Source: UBA5109 sp038148755 (lineage in GTDB: Bacteria > Pseudomonadota > Gammaproteobacteria > Pseudomonadales > Pseudohongiellaceae). From it: a stretch of DNA of 64,000 bases. Numbering within the stretch: position 1 is the stretch's first letter; every line of letters starts with the position of its first letter. Location of the stretch: NCBI GenBank assembly GCA_038148755.1, contig JAYQWA010000007.1, positions 15,183 to 79,182 of the forward strand. Reading direction: 5' to 3'. The translations under genes were made by a program, and so were the position numbers. The notes beneath the pieces were generated by a model. The model saw nothing but the letters and a program-made list of their open reading frames with translations. It made no database searches and was not told the DNA's origin. Of the stretch, positions 1-8,598 are shown piece by piece.

Positions 1-1329
1 GTAGAAATCTACGAACAATTTTCACAGCCAGAGGCAGCCGTGCAGTCTGAACGTTGTCTAGAGTGCGGCAATCCTTATTGTGAATGGAAATGCCCGGTTC
101 ATAATTATATTCCCAACTGGTTAAAACTGGTCAGCGAAGGCAACATTCTGGAAGCAGCAGAACTGTGTCATCAAACCAATAGTCTGCCTGAAGTTTGTGG
201 CCGAATCTGTCCGCAGGACAGACTCTGTGAAGGAGCTTGTACGCTTAATGATGGTTTTGGCGCAGTGACTATCGGTAATGTTGAAAAATATATCGTCGAC
301 ACTGCTTTTGCCATGGGTTGGCGTCCTGACATGAGCAAGGTCGTAGCGACGGATAAAAAAGTTGCGATTATCGGTGCCGGTCCCGCCGGTCTAGCCTGTG
401 CTGATGTGCTGGTACGAGCAGGTGTTAAGCCCGTCGTGTTTGATCGTTATCCTGAAATTGGCGGCTTACTGACCTTTGGTATTCCCATGTTCAAAATGGA
501 AAAACAGGTCATGATTCAGCGTCGGGAAATCTTTGAAGAAATGGGCATTGAGTTCAGACTTGGCATTGAGGTTGGGGTGGATATCAAATTTGAAGAATTG
601 CTCAATGACTACGATGCTGTCTTTTTGGGAATGGGAACCTACACCTCAATGAAAGGAGGTTTTCCCGGCGAAGATATGGAAGGCGTTTATGAAGCTCTGC
701 CCTTCCTGGTAGGTAATACAGCCCATCATGGCGGCTTTGATGTTAAAGGCGCCAGCTATACCAGCGTAGAAGGTAAACGTGTGATTGTCCTTGGTGGTGG
801 TGATACAGCGATGGATTGCAACAGAACATCTGTCCGGCAGGGCGCCGAATCAGTTCACTGCGTTTATCGACGTGATAAAGAAAATATGCCTGGCTCAGCC
901 CGCGAAGTCGAAAATGCCCGTCAGGAAGGTGTCAACTTTGTATTCAATAAACAACCAGTAGAGGTTGTTGGTGAAAATGGTCGAGCAACAGGTGTTAAAT
1001 TTGTTTCTACCCGTATGGGAGAGCCGGATGAGTTTGGCCGTCAGCGTGCGGAAACCATTCCGGACAGTGAAGAAATCATGGAAGCAGATGTGGTGTTGAT
1101 TGCCTTTGGTTTTCAGCCGAGCCCTGCTCCCTGGTTTGCCGATGTTGGTATTGAGCTTGATGAACGCGGACGTGTGCTTGCGCCTGAAGATGCAGCATGT
1201 TCCTTCCAGACTTCTAATCCGCGCATATTTGCCGGTGGCGATATGGTCCGTGGTGCCGACCTTGTGGTTACTGCTGTTTATGAAGGCCGCCAGGCTGCAG
1301 ATGGCATTCTGAATTATCTTGAAGTCTGA
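1..1329 (+). CDS. gltD: Glutamate synthase small subunit (5'-truncated by window edge)
   Basis: Small subunit of NADPH-dependent glutamate synthase, which passes electrons from NADPH through FAD and Fe-S clusters to the large subunit in ammonia assimilation. The frame is open from base 1, and the residues before the GTG at 40 (IYEQF...AAVQ) also match the family, so the true start lies outside the window. A cysteine-rich region (RCLECGNPYCEWKC) at visible residues 17-30 should bind an iron-sulphur cluster. A GAGPAG FAD-binding loop sits near residue 125 and a second dinucleotide site (GGGDTAMDC) near 265. The stop codon overlaps the hemE start by one base (TGATG), so the two are probably co-transcribed. 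gltB would be expected upstream. Confidence 0.95.
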   Translation, partial: VEIYEQFSQPEAAVQSERCLECGNPYCEWKCPVHNYIPNWLKLVSEGNILEAAELCHQTNSLPEVCGRICPQDRLCEGACTLNDGFGAVTIGNVEKYIVDTAFAMGWRPDMSKVVATDKKVAIIGAGPAGLACADVLVRAGVKPVVFDRYPEIGGLLTFGIPMFKMEKQVMIQRREIFEEMGIEFRLGIEVGVDIKFEELLNDYDAVFLGMGTYTSMKGGFPGEDMEGVYEALPFLVGNTAHHGGFDVKGASYTSVEGKRVIVLGGGDTAMDCNRTSVRQGAESVHCVYRRDKENMPGSAREVENARQEGVNFVFNKQPVEVVGENGRATGVKFVSTRMGEPDEFGRQRAETIPDSEEIMEADVVLIAFGFQPSPAPWFADVGIELDERGRVLAPEDAACSFQTSNPRIFAGGDMVRGADLVVTAVYEGRQAADGILNYLEV

Positions 1330-2393
1330 TGTCATCTTCTCTTAAAAATGATCGCTTCTTAAAAGCCCTGCTGCGTCAGGATGTTGATGTGACCCCGGTC
1401 TGGATGATGCGCCAGGCTGGACGCTACTTGCCGGAATACCGGGAAGTTCGGGCTAAAGCAGGTAATTTCATGAACCTGTGTCAAAACCCGGAACTGGCCT
1501 GTGAAGTAACCTTGCAGCCCTTGCGCCGTTATGAGCTGGATGCAGCCATTCTTTTTTCCGATATTCTAACCATCCCTGATGCCATGGGACTGGGTTTGTA
1601 TTTTGAAACTGGTGAAGGACCAAAATTTCATAAACCGGTTCGTACGGAAGCTGATATCGAGGCACTACCAGTAACCAATGCTGAGCAGGACTTACCTTAT
1701 GTGCTGGAAGCTGTCAGCCTTATTCGCAGAGAACTGAACGGAGCCGTCCCTTTAATCGGGTTTTCAGGCAGCCCCTGGACCGTTGCAACCTACATGGTGG
1801 AAGGTGGCAGCAGTAAAGATTTTGCGACCATAAAAAGCCTGATGATGAATACTCCTGAATTAATGCACCAGTTGTTGGAAAAAGTATCCTTGTCTGTTAC
1901 TGATTATCTCAATGCACAGATTCGCGCTGGCGCTCAGGCTGTGCAAATTTTTGATACCTGGGGAGGAGCTTTAAGTCCTCACACCTATAAAGAATTTTCT
2001 CTGGCCTACATGGAGAAAATTGTTACAGGTCTGATTCGGGAAAATGAGGGGCGTGAGGTTCCTGTAATCGTTTTTACTAAAAATGGTGGTCTCTGGTTGG
2101 AAACAATCGCTGATTGTGGTGCTGACTGTGTCGGTCTGGACTGGACAATAAATATTGCCGATGCCCGAGCCAGAATAGGCAATAAGGTAGCCTTACAGGG
2201 GAATATGGACCCCGCAGTACTCTATGCCAGTCCTGATAAAATCCGGGCTGAAGTTGCGATGATTTTGCAGCAATTTGGTAAGGGTAATGGTCATGTTTTT
2301 AATCTTGGACACGGCATTCATCAACATGTAAACCCCGATCATGCCAAGATATTCATCGACGCTGTACACGAACTTTCAGCTAAGTATCATTAA
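1329..2393 (+). CDS. hemE: Uroporphyrinogen decarboxylase
   Basis: Decarboxylates the four acetate side chains of uroporphyrinogen III to give coproporphyrinogen III in haem synthesis; cytosolic and cofactor-free. The 354 residues are full length for the family. The N-terminal signature MRQAGRYLPEYR is at residues 27-38 and the second signature GFSGSPWT at 144-151. The ATG overlaps the gltD stop, so translational coupling is likely. The stop codon TAA at 2391-2393 lies in the outer stem of a structured repeat that forms the whole 3' untranslated region (see 2391-2513). Confidence 0.97.
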   Translation: MSSSLKNDRFLKALLRQDVDVTPVWMMRQAGRYLPEYREVRAKAGNFMNLCQNPELACEVTLQPLRRYELDAAILFSDILTIPDAMGLGLYFETGEGPKFHKPVRTEADIEALPVTNAEQDLPYVLEAVSLIRRELNGAVPLIGFSGSPWTVATYMVEGGSSKDFATIKSLMMNTPELMHQLLEKVSLSVTDYLNAQIRAGAQAVQIFDTWGGALSPHTYKEFSLAYMEKIVTGLIRENEGREVPVIVFTKNGGLWLETIADCGADCVGLDWTINIADARARIGNKVALQGNMDPAVLYASPDKIRAEVAMILQQFGKGNGHVFNLGHGIHQHVNPDHAKIFIDAVHELSAKYH

Positions 2394-2513
2394 GAGCGAT
2401 TGCGCTCGTTATTACTTCGTTAAAATAATTAAATGGCTCAGTCATTTACTGTTTTGTAAACTCCTTCACCATTAAATTATTTTGCCTCGTCCTAACTTCG
2501 CTCATCAGCTCTT
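2391..2513 (+). repeat. Structured 3'-end repeat, copy 1 (after hemE)
   Basis: Member of a five-copy family. Outer stem AAGAGC (2392-2397, overlapping the TAA stop) pairs with GCTCTT (2508-2513). Conserved box TTGCGCTCG (2400-2408) is followed by a short helix GTTA/TAAC. The long stem is 2422-2436 with 2469-2483, 14 of 15 positions paired. The apical loop (2437-2468) carries the shared GTCATTTACTG and GTAAACTCC motifs, with mini-stem TTTAC (2445-2449) and GTAAA (2456-2460). The 3' boxes TTTTGCCTCGTCC and CTTCGCTCATCA follow. It fills most of the hemE-folK gap. All motifs are read directly from the sequence; the function is unknown. Confidence 0.85.
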
Positions 2514-2560
2514 TGGGAATTTTAATTGGCTCGTAGCGCTTTTAAAGATATTTTTTAGGC

Positions 2561-3049
2561 ATGGATATCAAAAAATTTCAAAATTATGCCTTTGTGGGTA
2601 TCGGGTCAAACCTGAACTCAGAATTTGGTGCGCCGAAAGATAATGTACTGGAAGCCATTGAGCGCTTAAAAAATTTGAGTGTTGAGCCCCTGTTGGTTTC
2701 TGCTTTAATTGAAAGCAAGCCGCTGGATTGTCCGCCGGGTTCGCCGGATTTTGTTAATGCGGTTGTTGCTGTGATTCCTGAAAAAAACGCAGAGGCTCTC
2801 ACCTTTTTACATGAACTACAGCGTATAGAAAATCAAATGGGCAGAGTGCGCAGTGGATTAAAAAATGAAGCCAGAGTAATAGACCTGGATTTGCTGACAT
2901 TCAAAGCAGTTGTTTATCAAAGTGATGAGTTGAACCTGCCGCACCCGGAAATATTAAACAGGTCTTTCGTGCTGGAACCTTTGCAGGAGCTTTTGGCAAA
3001 AGCTGAGTTTGACCGTTTTATGGCGTTTATAAAAAAAACTCCGCTTTAA
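2561..3049 (+). CDS. folK: 2-amino-4-hydroxy-6-hydroxymethyldihydropteridine diphosphokinase
   Basis: Transfers pyrophosphate from ATP to 6-hydroxymethyl-7,8-dihydropterin in folate synthesis. The 162-residue length is normal for HPPK. Features seen: N-terminal YAFVGIGSNL, a central PPGSPDFVNAVV and the RVIDLDLL signature at about 104-111, whose aspartates bind the Mg-ATP. It stands alone, separated from hemE by the structured repeat, and has no folP or panB neighbour. No strong Shine-Dalgarno sequence is visible (TTTTTTAGGC precedes the ATG). The last codons overlap a hairpin that works best as a terminator for the opposite strand. Confidence 0.93.
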   Translation: MDIKKFQNYAFVGIGSNLNSEFGAPKDNVLEAIERLKNLSVEPLLVSALIESKPLDCPPGSPDFVNAVVAVIPEKNAEALTFLHELQRIENQMGRVRSGLKNEARVIDLDLLTFKAVVYQSDELNLPHPEILNRSFVLEPLQELLAKAEFDRFMAFIKKTPL

Positions 3050-3060
3050 AAGGCGGAGTT
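3031..3060 (-). terminator. Rho-independent terminator for bioA, inside the folK 3' end
   Basis: Arms AACTCCGC (3037-3044) and GCGGAGTT (3053-3060) form an 8-bp G+C-rich stem. On the minus strand it is followed by eight T (plus-strand A 3031-3038). It therefore suits leftward transcription from bioA, whose stop is about 165 bp upstream. On the plus strand no T-run follows. It overlaps the last codons of folK. Confidence 0.75.
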
Positions 3061-3100
3061 AACAGTAGCGGATAACAAAAATCCCGCCTTTCCCTGCAAT

Positions 3101-3124
3101 TTAATGATCAAGGCAGATCATTAA
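3101..3124. repeat. Perfect hairpin next to a G9 run in the folK-bioA gap
   Basis: TTAATGATC (3101-3109) and GATCATTAA (3116-3124) form a perfect 9-bp stem around a 6-nt loop. An uninterrupted run of nine G follows at 3132-3140, then a doubled ACCATAAA. No T-run follows, so a terminator role is not obvious. The G-run is a candidate slippage or sequencing-error site. Confidence 0.5.
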
Positions 3125-3225
3125 CGCTTATGGGGGGGGGAGACCATAAAGAAACCATAAATATCAGGTGCCAATTTTAATAAGAGACTTGGAATAATCT
3201 GGGAGCTGGCTCACAAAAATTAGTT

Positions 3226-4494
3226 TTACTGGAGTTTCGTGAATTTCAGCATGGCATTTGTAAGGCTGCCGAGCTCCTCCTGCGAAATGATGTAGGGTGG
3301 CATGATGTAAAGCAATCTGCCGAAGGGACGAATCCAGACGCCTTCACTGACAAAAAACTCCTGGGCGATTTTCAGATCAATAGGTTCTTGCATTTCAATA
3401 ACGCCAATTGCGCCAAGTGTTCTTACATCGTTAACCGATGGGGAGCTAAGACAGGTCAATAATTCTTCTGATAGTTGCTGCTCTATATTTTTTACGCTTT
3501 CCTGCCAGGGTGATTCCAATAATAAGTTGATACTGGCTAAGGCTGTGGCACAGGCCAGTGGGTTAGCCATAAATGTCGGGCCATGCATAAATACGCCACC
3601 ATTTTTGGAAATACCATCGCTGACTTTGTTGTTGCACAAAGTAGCGGCCAGACTCATATAGCCGCCGGTGAGGGCTTTACCCAGACAGAGAATGTCAGGG
3701 GATATAGCTGCGTGTTCACAGGCAAAAAGTTTACCCGTTCTGCCAAAACCGGTGGCAATTTCATCGGCTATTAATAAAACGTCATACTTGTCGCATAAAT
3801 CTCGGACTGCAGTCAGGTATTCGGCTGAATAAAACCACATCCCACCAGCACCCTGCACAATAGGTTCTAAGATAACAGCGGCAATCTCAGTATGATGAGT
3901 CTGCAGCTGGGAAGTGATGCTTGTAAGGTCCTGTTCGGAACAGGGCTTGCCAAAGCGGCAGGTGGGTTTTTCCGCAAAATAATTAAGCGGCATACTGTCT
4001 TTGAATAAATGGTGCATGCCGGTGACCGGATCACACACAGACATGGCAGCAAAGGTATCACCATGATAGGCACCGCGTAAGCTTAGCAGCTTACTCTTTT
4101 CTCCCTGGCCCTGATTAATCCAGTATTGCCTGGCCATTTTGATTGCGACTTCAACAGCAACCGAACCGGAATCTGAAATAAAAACTTTTTCTAAAGCGGG
4201 GGGTGTCAGTTCCACTAAAAGTCTGGCTAACTCTATGCCAGGCTCGTGAGTGAGTCCACCGAACATGACATGTGCCATTGCTTCAAGCTGTTCATGGATC
4301 GCTTTGTTGAGTATTGGGTGCTTATAGCCATGAATCATGCTCCACCAGGAGGCCATGCCATCTATAAGCCGGGTACCATTTTCAAGCTCTACATAAACCC
4401 CTTCTGCTCTGGATACAGGATAAACCGGCAAAGGGTTTTGCATCGATGTATAAGGGTGCCAGATATGTTTGCTGTCAAATTCTGTATCAATCAT
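3226..4494 (-). CDS. bioA: Adenosylmethionine-8-amino-7-oxononanoate aminotransferase
   Basis: PLP enzyme of biotin synthesis that converts 7-keto-8-aminopelargonate to 7,8-diaminopelargonate, with S-adenosylmethionine as amino donor. 422 residues, full length. Seen: HPYTSM near the N-terminus (13-18), SGSVAVE at 109-115, ADEIATGFGRTG at 243-254, and the Schiff-base lysine K273 in LGKALTGGY. It stands 4.6 kb from the bioBFCD operon and is transcribed the other way, so it needs its own regulation. I did not find a clear BirA-type palindrome in its 150-bp upstream gap. Its likely terminator is at 3031-3060. Confidence 0.96.
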   Translation of the reverse strand: MIDTEFDSKHIWHPYTSMQNPLPVYPVSRAEGVYVELENGTRLIDGMASWWSMIHGYKHPILNKAIHEQLEAMAHVMFGGLTHEPGIELARLLVELTPPALEKVFISDSGSVAVEVAIKMARQYWINQGQGEKSKLLSLRGAYHGDTFAAMSVCDPVTGMHHLFKDSMPLNYFAEKPTCRFGKPCSEQDLTSITSQLQTHHTEIAAVILEPIVQGAGGMWFYSAEYLTAVRDLCDKYDVLLIADEIATGFGRTGKLFACEHAAISPDILCLGKALTGGYMSLAATLCNNKVSDGISKNGGVFMHGPTFMANPLACATALASINLLLESPWQESVKNIEQQLSEELLTCLSSPSVNDVRTLGAIGVIEMQEPIDLKIAQEFFVSEGVWIRPFGRLLYIMPPYIISQEELGSLTNAMLKFTKLQ

Positions 4495-4644
4495 CGATAA
4501 GGATTTTAATCTAAATAGCAGTGGAATGCCTTAAGCGGATAAATTATAAAATTCCTAAAAAACAGCATTGAATCTTGGACTAATGGTGGAAGATTAGGTA
4601 GCCTTGGCCTGACAAAAATAATATCCACATAGCGGAGGGGGAGT

Positions 4645-5016
4645 ATGAGTTCAATTATCAGAAAAATCAGTGTTGGAATAGCATTGTTTGCTATGACTTC
4701 TTCATTGGGTTTAGCACAGGATCGTCCGATTGCCGGTGCAAACTGCACAAATCCAGCTGTACCAACCATTCCTGATAATGCAGGGCAAGATATCGATACG
4801 TTATTAGATTCACAGGATGCAGTGCAAAGCTATATGGCAGCTTCAAACGAATTTATCGATTGCGTTGACAGAATTATGGACAGAAGAGCTGGCGCTATCA
4901 GCCAGGAAACCAGTGATGAATGGACAGCTTTGATCAATGCCAATATTGATGCACAGGAAGCAATTGCTGCTGCGTTTAATGAGCAGGTTCAAATATATCA
5001 GGCTAGTGAAAACTAG
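4645..5016 (+). CDS. Small secreted protein of unknown function
   Basis: I do not recognise the family. 123 residues with a clear Sec signal peptide: basic IIRK, hydrophobic VGIALFAM, and a probable signal peptidase cut after LGLA (residue 24). The mature part is acidic and helical, with two cysteines (early NC and later IDCVDR) that may form a disulphide. It should be periplasmic or outside the cell. The start is well supported by a strong Shine-Dalgarno run GGAGGGGGAG just ahead of the ATG. It is a single gene closed by the terminator at 5033-5060. Confidence 0.75.
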   Translation: MSSIIRKISVGIALFAMTSSLGLAQDRPIAGANCTNPAVPTIPDNAGQDIDTLLDSQDAVQSYMAASNEFIDCVDRIMDRRAGAISQETSDEWTALINANIDAQEAIAAAFNEQVQIYQASEN

Positions 5017-5032
5017 TTTTTAAGCATTAATT

Positions 5033-5060
5033 AAAAAAGGGCTCTTATGAGCCCTTTTTT
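5033..5060. terminator. Bidirectional rho-independent terminator
   Basis: AAAAAAGGGCTC (5033-5044) and GAGCCCTTTTTT (5049-5060) form a perfect 12-bp stem with a 4-nt loop, A-rich on one side and T-rich on the other. It separates the convergent secreted-protein gene (plus) and the M3 peptidase gene (minus) and can serve both. Confidence 0.9.
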
Positions 5061-5077
5061 ATGCCTGGTAATATTAA

Positions 5078-7249
5078 TTAGTTTAAACCACGGCGGATTA
5101 ACAAGGGTTCAACATCAGGCTCACGGCCACGAAAATTTCTGAACAGCGTCATGGCTTCAGTGCTGCCGCCCTGTGAGAGCAGTGTGTCTCTGAAATGTTG
5201 TCCGTTTGCTCTGAGCATGCCACCATTTTCCTTAAACCATTCTTCAGTGTCAGCATCAAGGACTTCACTCCATATATAAGAATAGTAGCCTGCTGAATAA
5301 CCTCCCATGATGTGAGAGAAATAACTTAATCTATATCTGGGAGGCACAGCTGCCAAATCAAATCCTGCCTCAGCCAAAGCATCTGCTTCAAATTGCATGA
5401 TTTCATTCGCAGATGGTATGTCCTCCGGGGCTAACTGATGTAGGGCCATATCAGTATAGGAAGCAGCGAGTTGTTCGGTTGTAGCAAAACCCTGATTAAA
5501 AAGCTGGGCAGCCAGTACCCGTTCCAGCAGCTCGGCGGGCAAAGGCTCACCTGTTTCATAATGGACAGCATAATTTCCCAGAACTGCAGGCCAAGTGGCC
5601 CACATTTCATTGACCTGGGAAGGAAATTCAACAAAATCTCTCGGCACGCTGGTGCCGGAAAAAGAAGGGTAAGTGACATCTGAAAACATGCCATGCAATG
5701 CATGACCGAATTCGTGAAACATGGTAGTGACTTCATCAAAAGTCAGTAAGGTTGGTTCACCTTCAAGAGGCTCAGGAATGTTTAAATGATTGGCAACAAC
5801 AGCTTTTTGTTCCAGCAGGCTTGACTGACTGACAAAGGCATTCATCCAGGCACCTCCTCTTTTACTTGAGCGGGCATAGAGGTCCATAATGAAAAAGGCC
5901 AGGGTACTGCCATCTTCCTCAAACACTTCAAAAACGCGGACATCATCCTGGTAAACAGGCAAATCGAAGCGTTCCTCAAAGCTGATGCCATAAAGCTGTT
6001 CTGCAGCGTAAAACACACCATTCAACATAACATTATTGACCTCAAAATAAGGTCGCAACTGATTTTCATCAAATTGATAACGGTCCTGCCTTACTTTCTC
6101 AGCGTAGTAGGCCCAGTCCCATGCAGCGAGCTCAAAATCGCCGCCTTCGGCCTCTATCATGGCTTGAAGGTCAGCAGCTTCCCGGTGTGCATTTGCAACA
6201 GCCGGAGGAATTAATTCAGCAAGGCTTTGGTTTACGGCATCTACGGTTTGTGCGGTCTGATTTTGTAGAATGTACTCAGCATGAGTTGAAAAGCCTAATA
6301 ACTGCGCTCTTTCAGCACGAAGTCGCACGGTCTCACTGAGGATTTCGGGGGTATCATATTCACCACCTCGATTACCGCGTGAGAGAGAGGTCTCGTAAAT
6401 ACGCTGTCTTAGTTGTCGGTTTTCCAGTTTTGCCAGTAAAGGCTGTCCACTGGTATTCAGCAAAGGTATGACATATTTTCCGGGCAGGTCTCTGGCATTT
6501 GCCTCATCCGCAGCAGCCTGTATTTCAGCGTCATCCAAACCAGCCAGTTCAGCGCTGTCATCCACAACGATGGCAAGGGCATTCACTTCATTCAGAACAT
6601 TCTGACCAAAACTGGTAGACAGCTCAGCCAGTTCAGTATTAATAGTTCGTAAACGCTGTTTATCTATTTCACTTAGTTCTGCACCAGCTCTTATAAAGGC
6701 TTTATGGGTTTCTTCCAGCAAGCGTAATGATTCAGGATCGAGCTCTAAGGAATTACGACTTTGGTAAAGCGTGTCTATACGTTCAAACAAAGCGCTGTTT
6801 AAATAAATTTGATCACTGTGCGCGGATAACAGGGGCGCGATTTCAACTTCAATCGCATTTAACGCTTCATTGGTATGTGCCGACCTCAGGGAATAAAAGA
6901 TGGTTGCCACTCGGTTCAACAAACTACCGGATAATTCCAGCGGGATGATCGTGTCAGAAAAGGTAGGGGCTTCGGCCTGGCTGGTAATGGCGTCTATTTC
7001 TGCCAACTGCTCTATCATGCCCTGTTCGAATGCCGGTAAATAATGTTCCGGTGTGATTAAATCAAATCTTGGAAACTGGAAAGGCAAGGTGCTCGGTGCT
7101 AATAGCGGGTTTTCTGCTGGCATGTCGTTGGTGCTCGTTTCAGTTGCAATAGAAGTGGTCGAGGCAGTCGGCTCTTGACTATTTTCATCAGAGCAGGCGG
7201 TTAACATGGACATCACCAGTAGGGCTAGAAAAGCTTGTTTATAAGTCAT
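5078..7249 (-). CDS. M3 family metallopeptidase, lipoprotein (Dcp-like)
   Basis: Zinc peptidase of family M3 (thimet oligopeptidase / peptidyl-dipeptidase Dcp type), which cleaves short peptides. The zinc site HEFGHALHG is near residue 512 (H512, E513, H516), with the usual C-terminal extension. At 723 residues it is a little longer than cytosolic Dcp because of an N-terminal lipoprotein signal with lipobox LTAC and C19, followed by a Ser/Thr-rich linker. This predicts a membrane-anchored enzyme facing the periplasm, which could help recycle peptides. VanZ-like and STAS-like genes lie upstream in the same direction with gaps of 14 and 5 bp. Confidence 0.92.
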   Translation of the reverse strand: MTYKQAFLALLVMSMLTACSDENSQEPTASTTSIATETSTNDMPAENPLLAPSTLPFQFPRFDLITPEHYLPAFEQGMIEQLAEIDAITSQAEAPTFSDTIIPLELSGSLLNRVATIFYSLRSAHTNEALNAIEVEIAPLLSAHSDQIYLNSALFERIDTLYQSRNSLELDPESLRLLEETHKAFIRAGAELSEIDKQRLRTINTELAELSTSFGQNVLNEVNALAIVVDDSAELAGLDDAEIQAAADEANARDLPGKYVIPLLNTSGQPLLAKLENRQLRQRIYETSLSRGNRGGEYDTPEILSETVRLRAERAQLLGFSTHAEYILQNQTAQTVDAVNQSLAELIPPAVANAHREAADLQAMIEAEGGDFELAAWDWAYYAEKVRQDRYQFDENQLRPYFEVNNVMLNGVFYAAEQLYGISFEERFDLPVYQDDVRVFEVFEEDGSTLAFFIMDLYARSSKRGGAWMNAFVSQSSLLEQKAVVANHLNIPEPLEGEPTLLTFDEVTTMFHEFGHALHGMFSDVTYPSFSGTSVPRDFVEFPSQVNEMWATWPAVLGNYAVHYETGEPLPAELLERVLAAQLFNQGFATTEQLAASYTDMALHQLAPEDIPSANEIMQFEADALAEAGFDLAAVPPRYRLSYFSHIMGGYSAGYYSYIWSEVLDADTEEWFKENGGMLRANGQHFRDTLLSQGGSTEAMTLFRNFRGREPDVEPLLIRRGLN

Positions 7250-7263
7250 AATTATTATTCTTG

Positions 7264-7638
7264 TTATTGGTCAGTTTGGTTTAATTTAACGGGGAAAGCA
7301 TAAATTAACAACTCGGCAAGCAATAAACCGCAGAAAATCCCCAGACTGTTAGCCAGCATGTCCGCCCATTCACCATAACGGTTTACATAGGGCTGAATAA
7401 TTTCAATCAGACCGCTGTAGAGCAGGAAAGCACAGATGATAAGCCCCCAGTATCTGGGCTTTTTTAGAACCAAAGGAATGGTAAGTGCTGCATAAGCAAT
7501 CAGGTGATGCAGTTTATCGCTTCCAGGTGCAGGCGGTAATTCCTGCAGGGGTGTGAGTGACAGAATGGAAATGCTGACTAAAATTATCGCAGTAACAGCA
7601 AGCCAGTAGGTAGTTAAAAAATTAATAAAACTACGCAT
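7264..7638 (-). CDS. VanZ-family membrane protein
   Basis: 124-residue protein with four predicted membrane helices. It carries the VanZ-type signature HHLIAYAALT and the ending YVNRYGEWADMLANSLGI, typical of small VanZ-like proteins of proteobacteria. The biochemical role of these is not established and they should not be read as glycopeptide resistance determinants. The gene sits between the STAS-like gene (5-bp gap) and the M3 peptidase (14-bp gap), so the three probably share an mRNA. Confidence 0.85.
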   Translation of the reverse strand: MRSFINFLTTYWLAVTAIILVSISILSLTPLQELPPAPGSDKLHHLIAYAALTIPLVLKKPRYWGLIICAFLLYSGLIEIIQPYVNRYGEWADMLANSLGIFCGLLLAELLIYAFPVKLNQTDQ

Positions 7639-7643
7639 CAGGT

Positions 7644-8015
7644 TTATTTATCAGCATTCAGCCAAGCTTGAGCTTCATTTTGTTGATCCAGGTTAAACGC
7701 CTTTATCTTAAGTCCCGGGAATAATTTTCCTTCAATTTCTGCTGCTTGCTGTAGCCACAGCTTGTCAGAAAGTATGGTGATTCGATAAAAATTATTAATG
7801 AGCCCCAGCAAGGATGGTAAGAGGGAAAATTTGTGAACGATGGCGCCTAAACTTGGTAGATGTATATCAATGATCCGGTACAGCATCTTACCCTGATTAA
7901 TCTGATCGGCTAATTCGATGAACTGATCCAAAGCCAGTTTCATTTCTTCTGTATCCAGTTTTCCACTTAGTTCTAAATTCAACTGCTGGTCGTCTACTTT
8001 CTTTATCGTAAACAT
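7644..8015 (-). CDS. SpoIIAA-like / STAS-domain protein
   Basis: 123 residues with the pattern of the SpoIIAA-like (STAS/SEC14-related) family: N-terminal beta hairpin ending LELSGKLDTEEM, a long helix, a central RIIDIHLPSLGA strand, and a C-terminal ITILSDKLWLQQ...LKIKAF unit that ends with a helix. There is no signal peptide, so it is cytosolic. The function is unknown; related proteins are thought to bind partners or small ligands. First gene of a likely three-gene unit with the VanZ-like protein and the M3 peptidase. Confidence 0.7.
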   Translation of the reverse strand: MFTIKKVDDQQLNLELSGKLDTEEMKLALDQFIELADQINQGKMLYRIIDIHLPSLGAIVHKFSLLPSLLGLINNFYRITILSDKLWLQQAAEIEGKLFPGLKIKAFNLDQQNEAQAWLNADK

Positions 8016-8164
8016 GCTTAATTTTCCTGTGGTGATTACCGATGACTGTCATACTGACATCAAAGCCCAGTAAAAACTTTGACCTGCGATTGAATATAGT
8101 CTACAACAGTCAGGCCTTGGCAAAGATAAAAATAATGATTTTTTAAAACTGGAAGGGAAAGACT

Positions 8165-8560
8165 ATGTCAACTGATGCTGGAAAACTGGTTTTGCGATTA
8201 ACTTTAGGGTTGCTGTTGGTATTTCATGGCTGGGCCAAAATAACAGGGGGGGTAGACTTTATCTCGGGAATGCTTCAGAACAATGGCTTACCAGGCTTCC
8301 TGGCCTATCTGGTCTATCTGGGAGAGTTTTTAGCGCCCTTGTTTGTGATTGCCGGTGCCTATACCCGGGTGGCAGCCTATATCATTGTGGGTAATATGGT
8401 TGTTGCAATACTTCTCGTTCATATGGGCGATATCTTTACTCTAAACGGAACCGGAGGTTGGGCGATTGAACTGCAGGCGTTTTACCTGATGACGGCAGTC
8501 GCCATTATTTTACTGGGTCCGGGTAAACTCAGTTTTATGCCTGAAAGCCGTTTGAATTAG
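8165..8560 (+). CDS. DoxX family membrane protein
   Basis: 131 residues with four membrane helices and the DoxX pattern: LRLTLGLLLVFHGWAKI at the start, GEFLAPLFVIAGAYTR in the middle and GGWAIELQAFYL before the last helix. DoxX proteins are inner-membrane proteins of loosely defined function, often linked to thiol or redox stress. Start ATG 8165 has GAAGGGAAAG before it. It stands alone and converges on the shortened comF gene with a 38-bp gap. Confidence 0.88.
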   Translation: MSTDAGKLVLRLTLGLLLVFHGWAKITGGVDFISGMLQNNGLPGFLAYLVYLGEFLAPLFVIAGAYTRVAAYIIVGNMVVAILLVHMGDIFTLNGTGGWAIELQAFYLMTAVAIILLGPGKLSFMPESRLN

Positions 8561-8598
8561 ATTATCAAAGGGTATCAAGAAGTTGAGCTACTGACCGC

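Noticed and set aside
895..1335. 146-codon frame antisense to gltD
   Set aside because: Shadow of gltD codon usage; no independent signal.
4495..4644. BirA operator for bioA
   Set aside because: No pair of half sites with the right spacing found.
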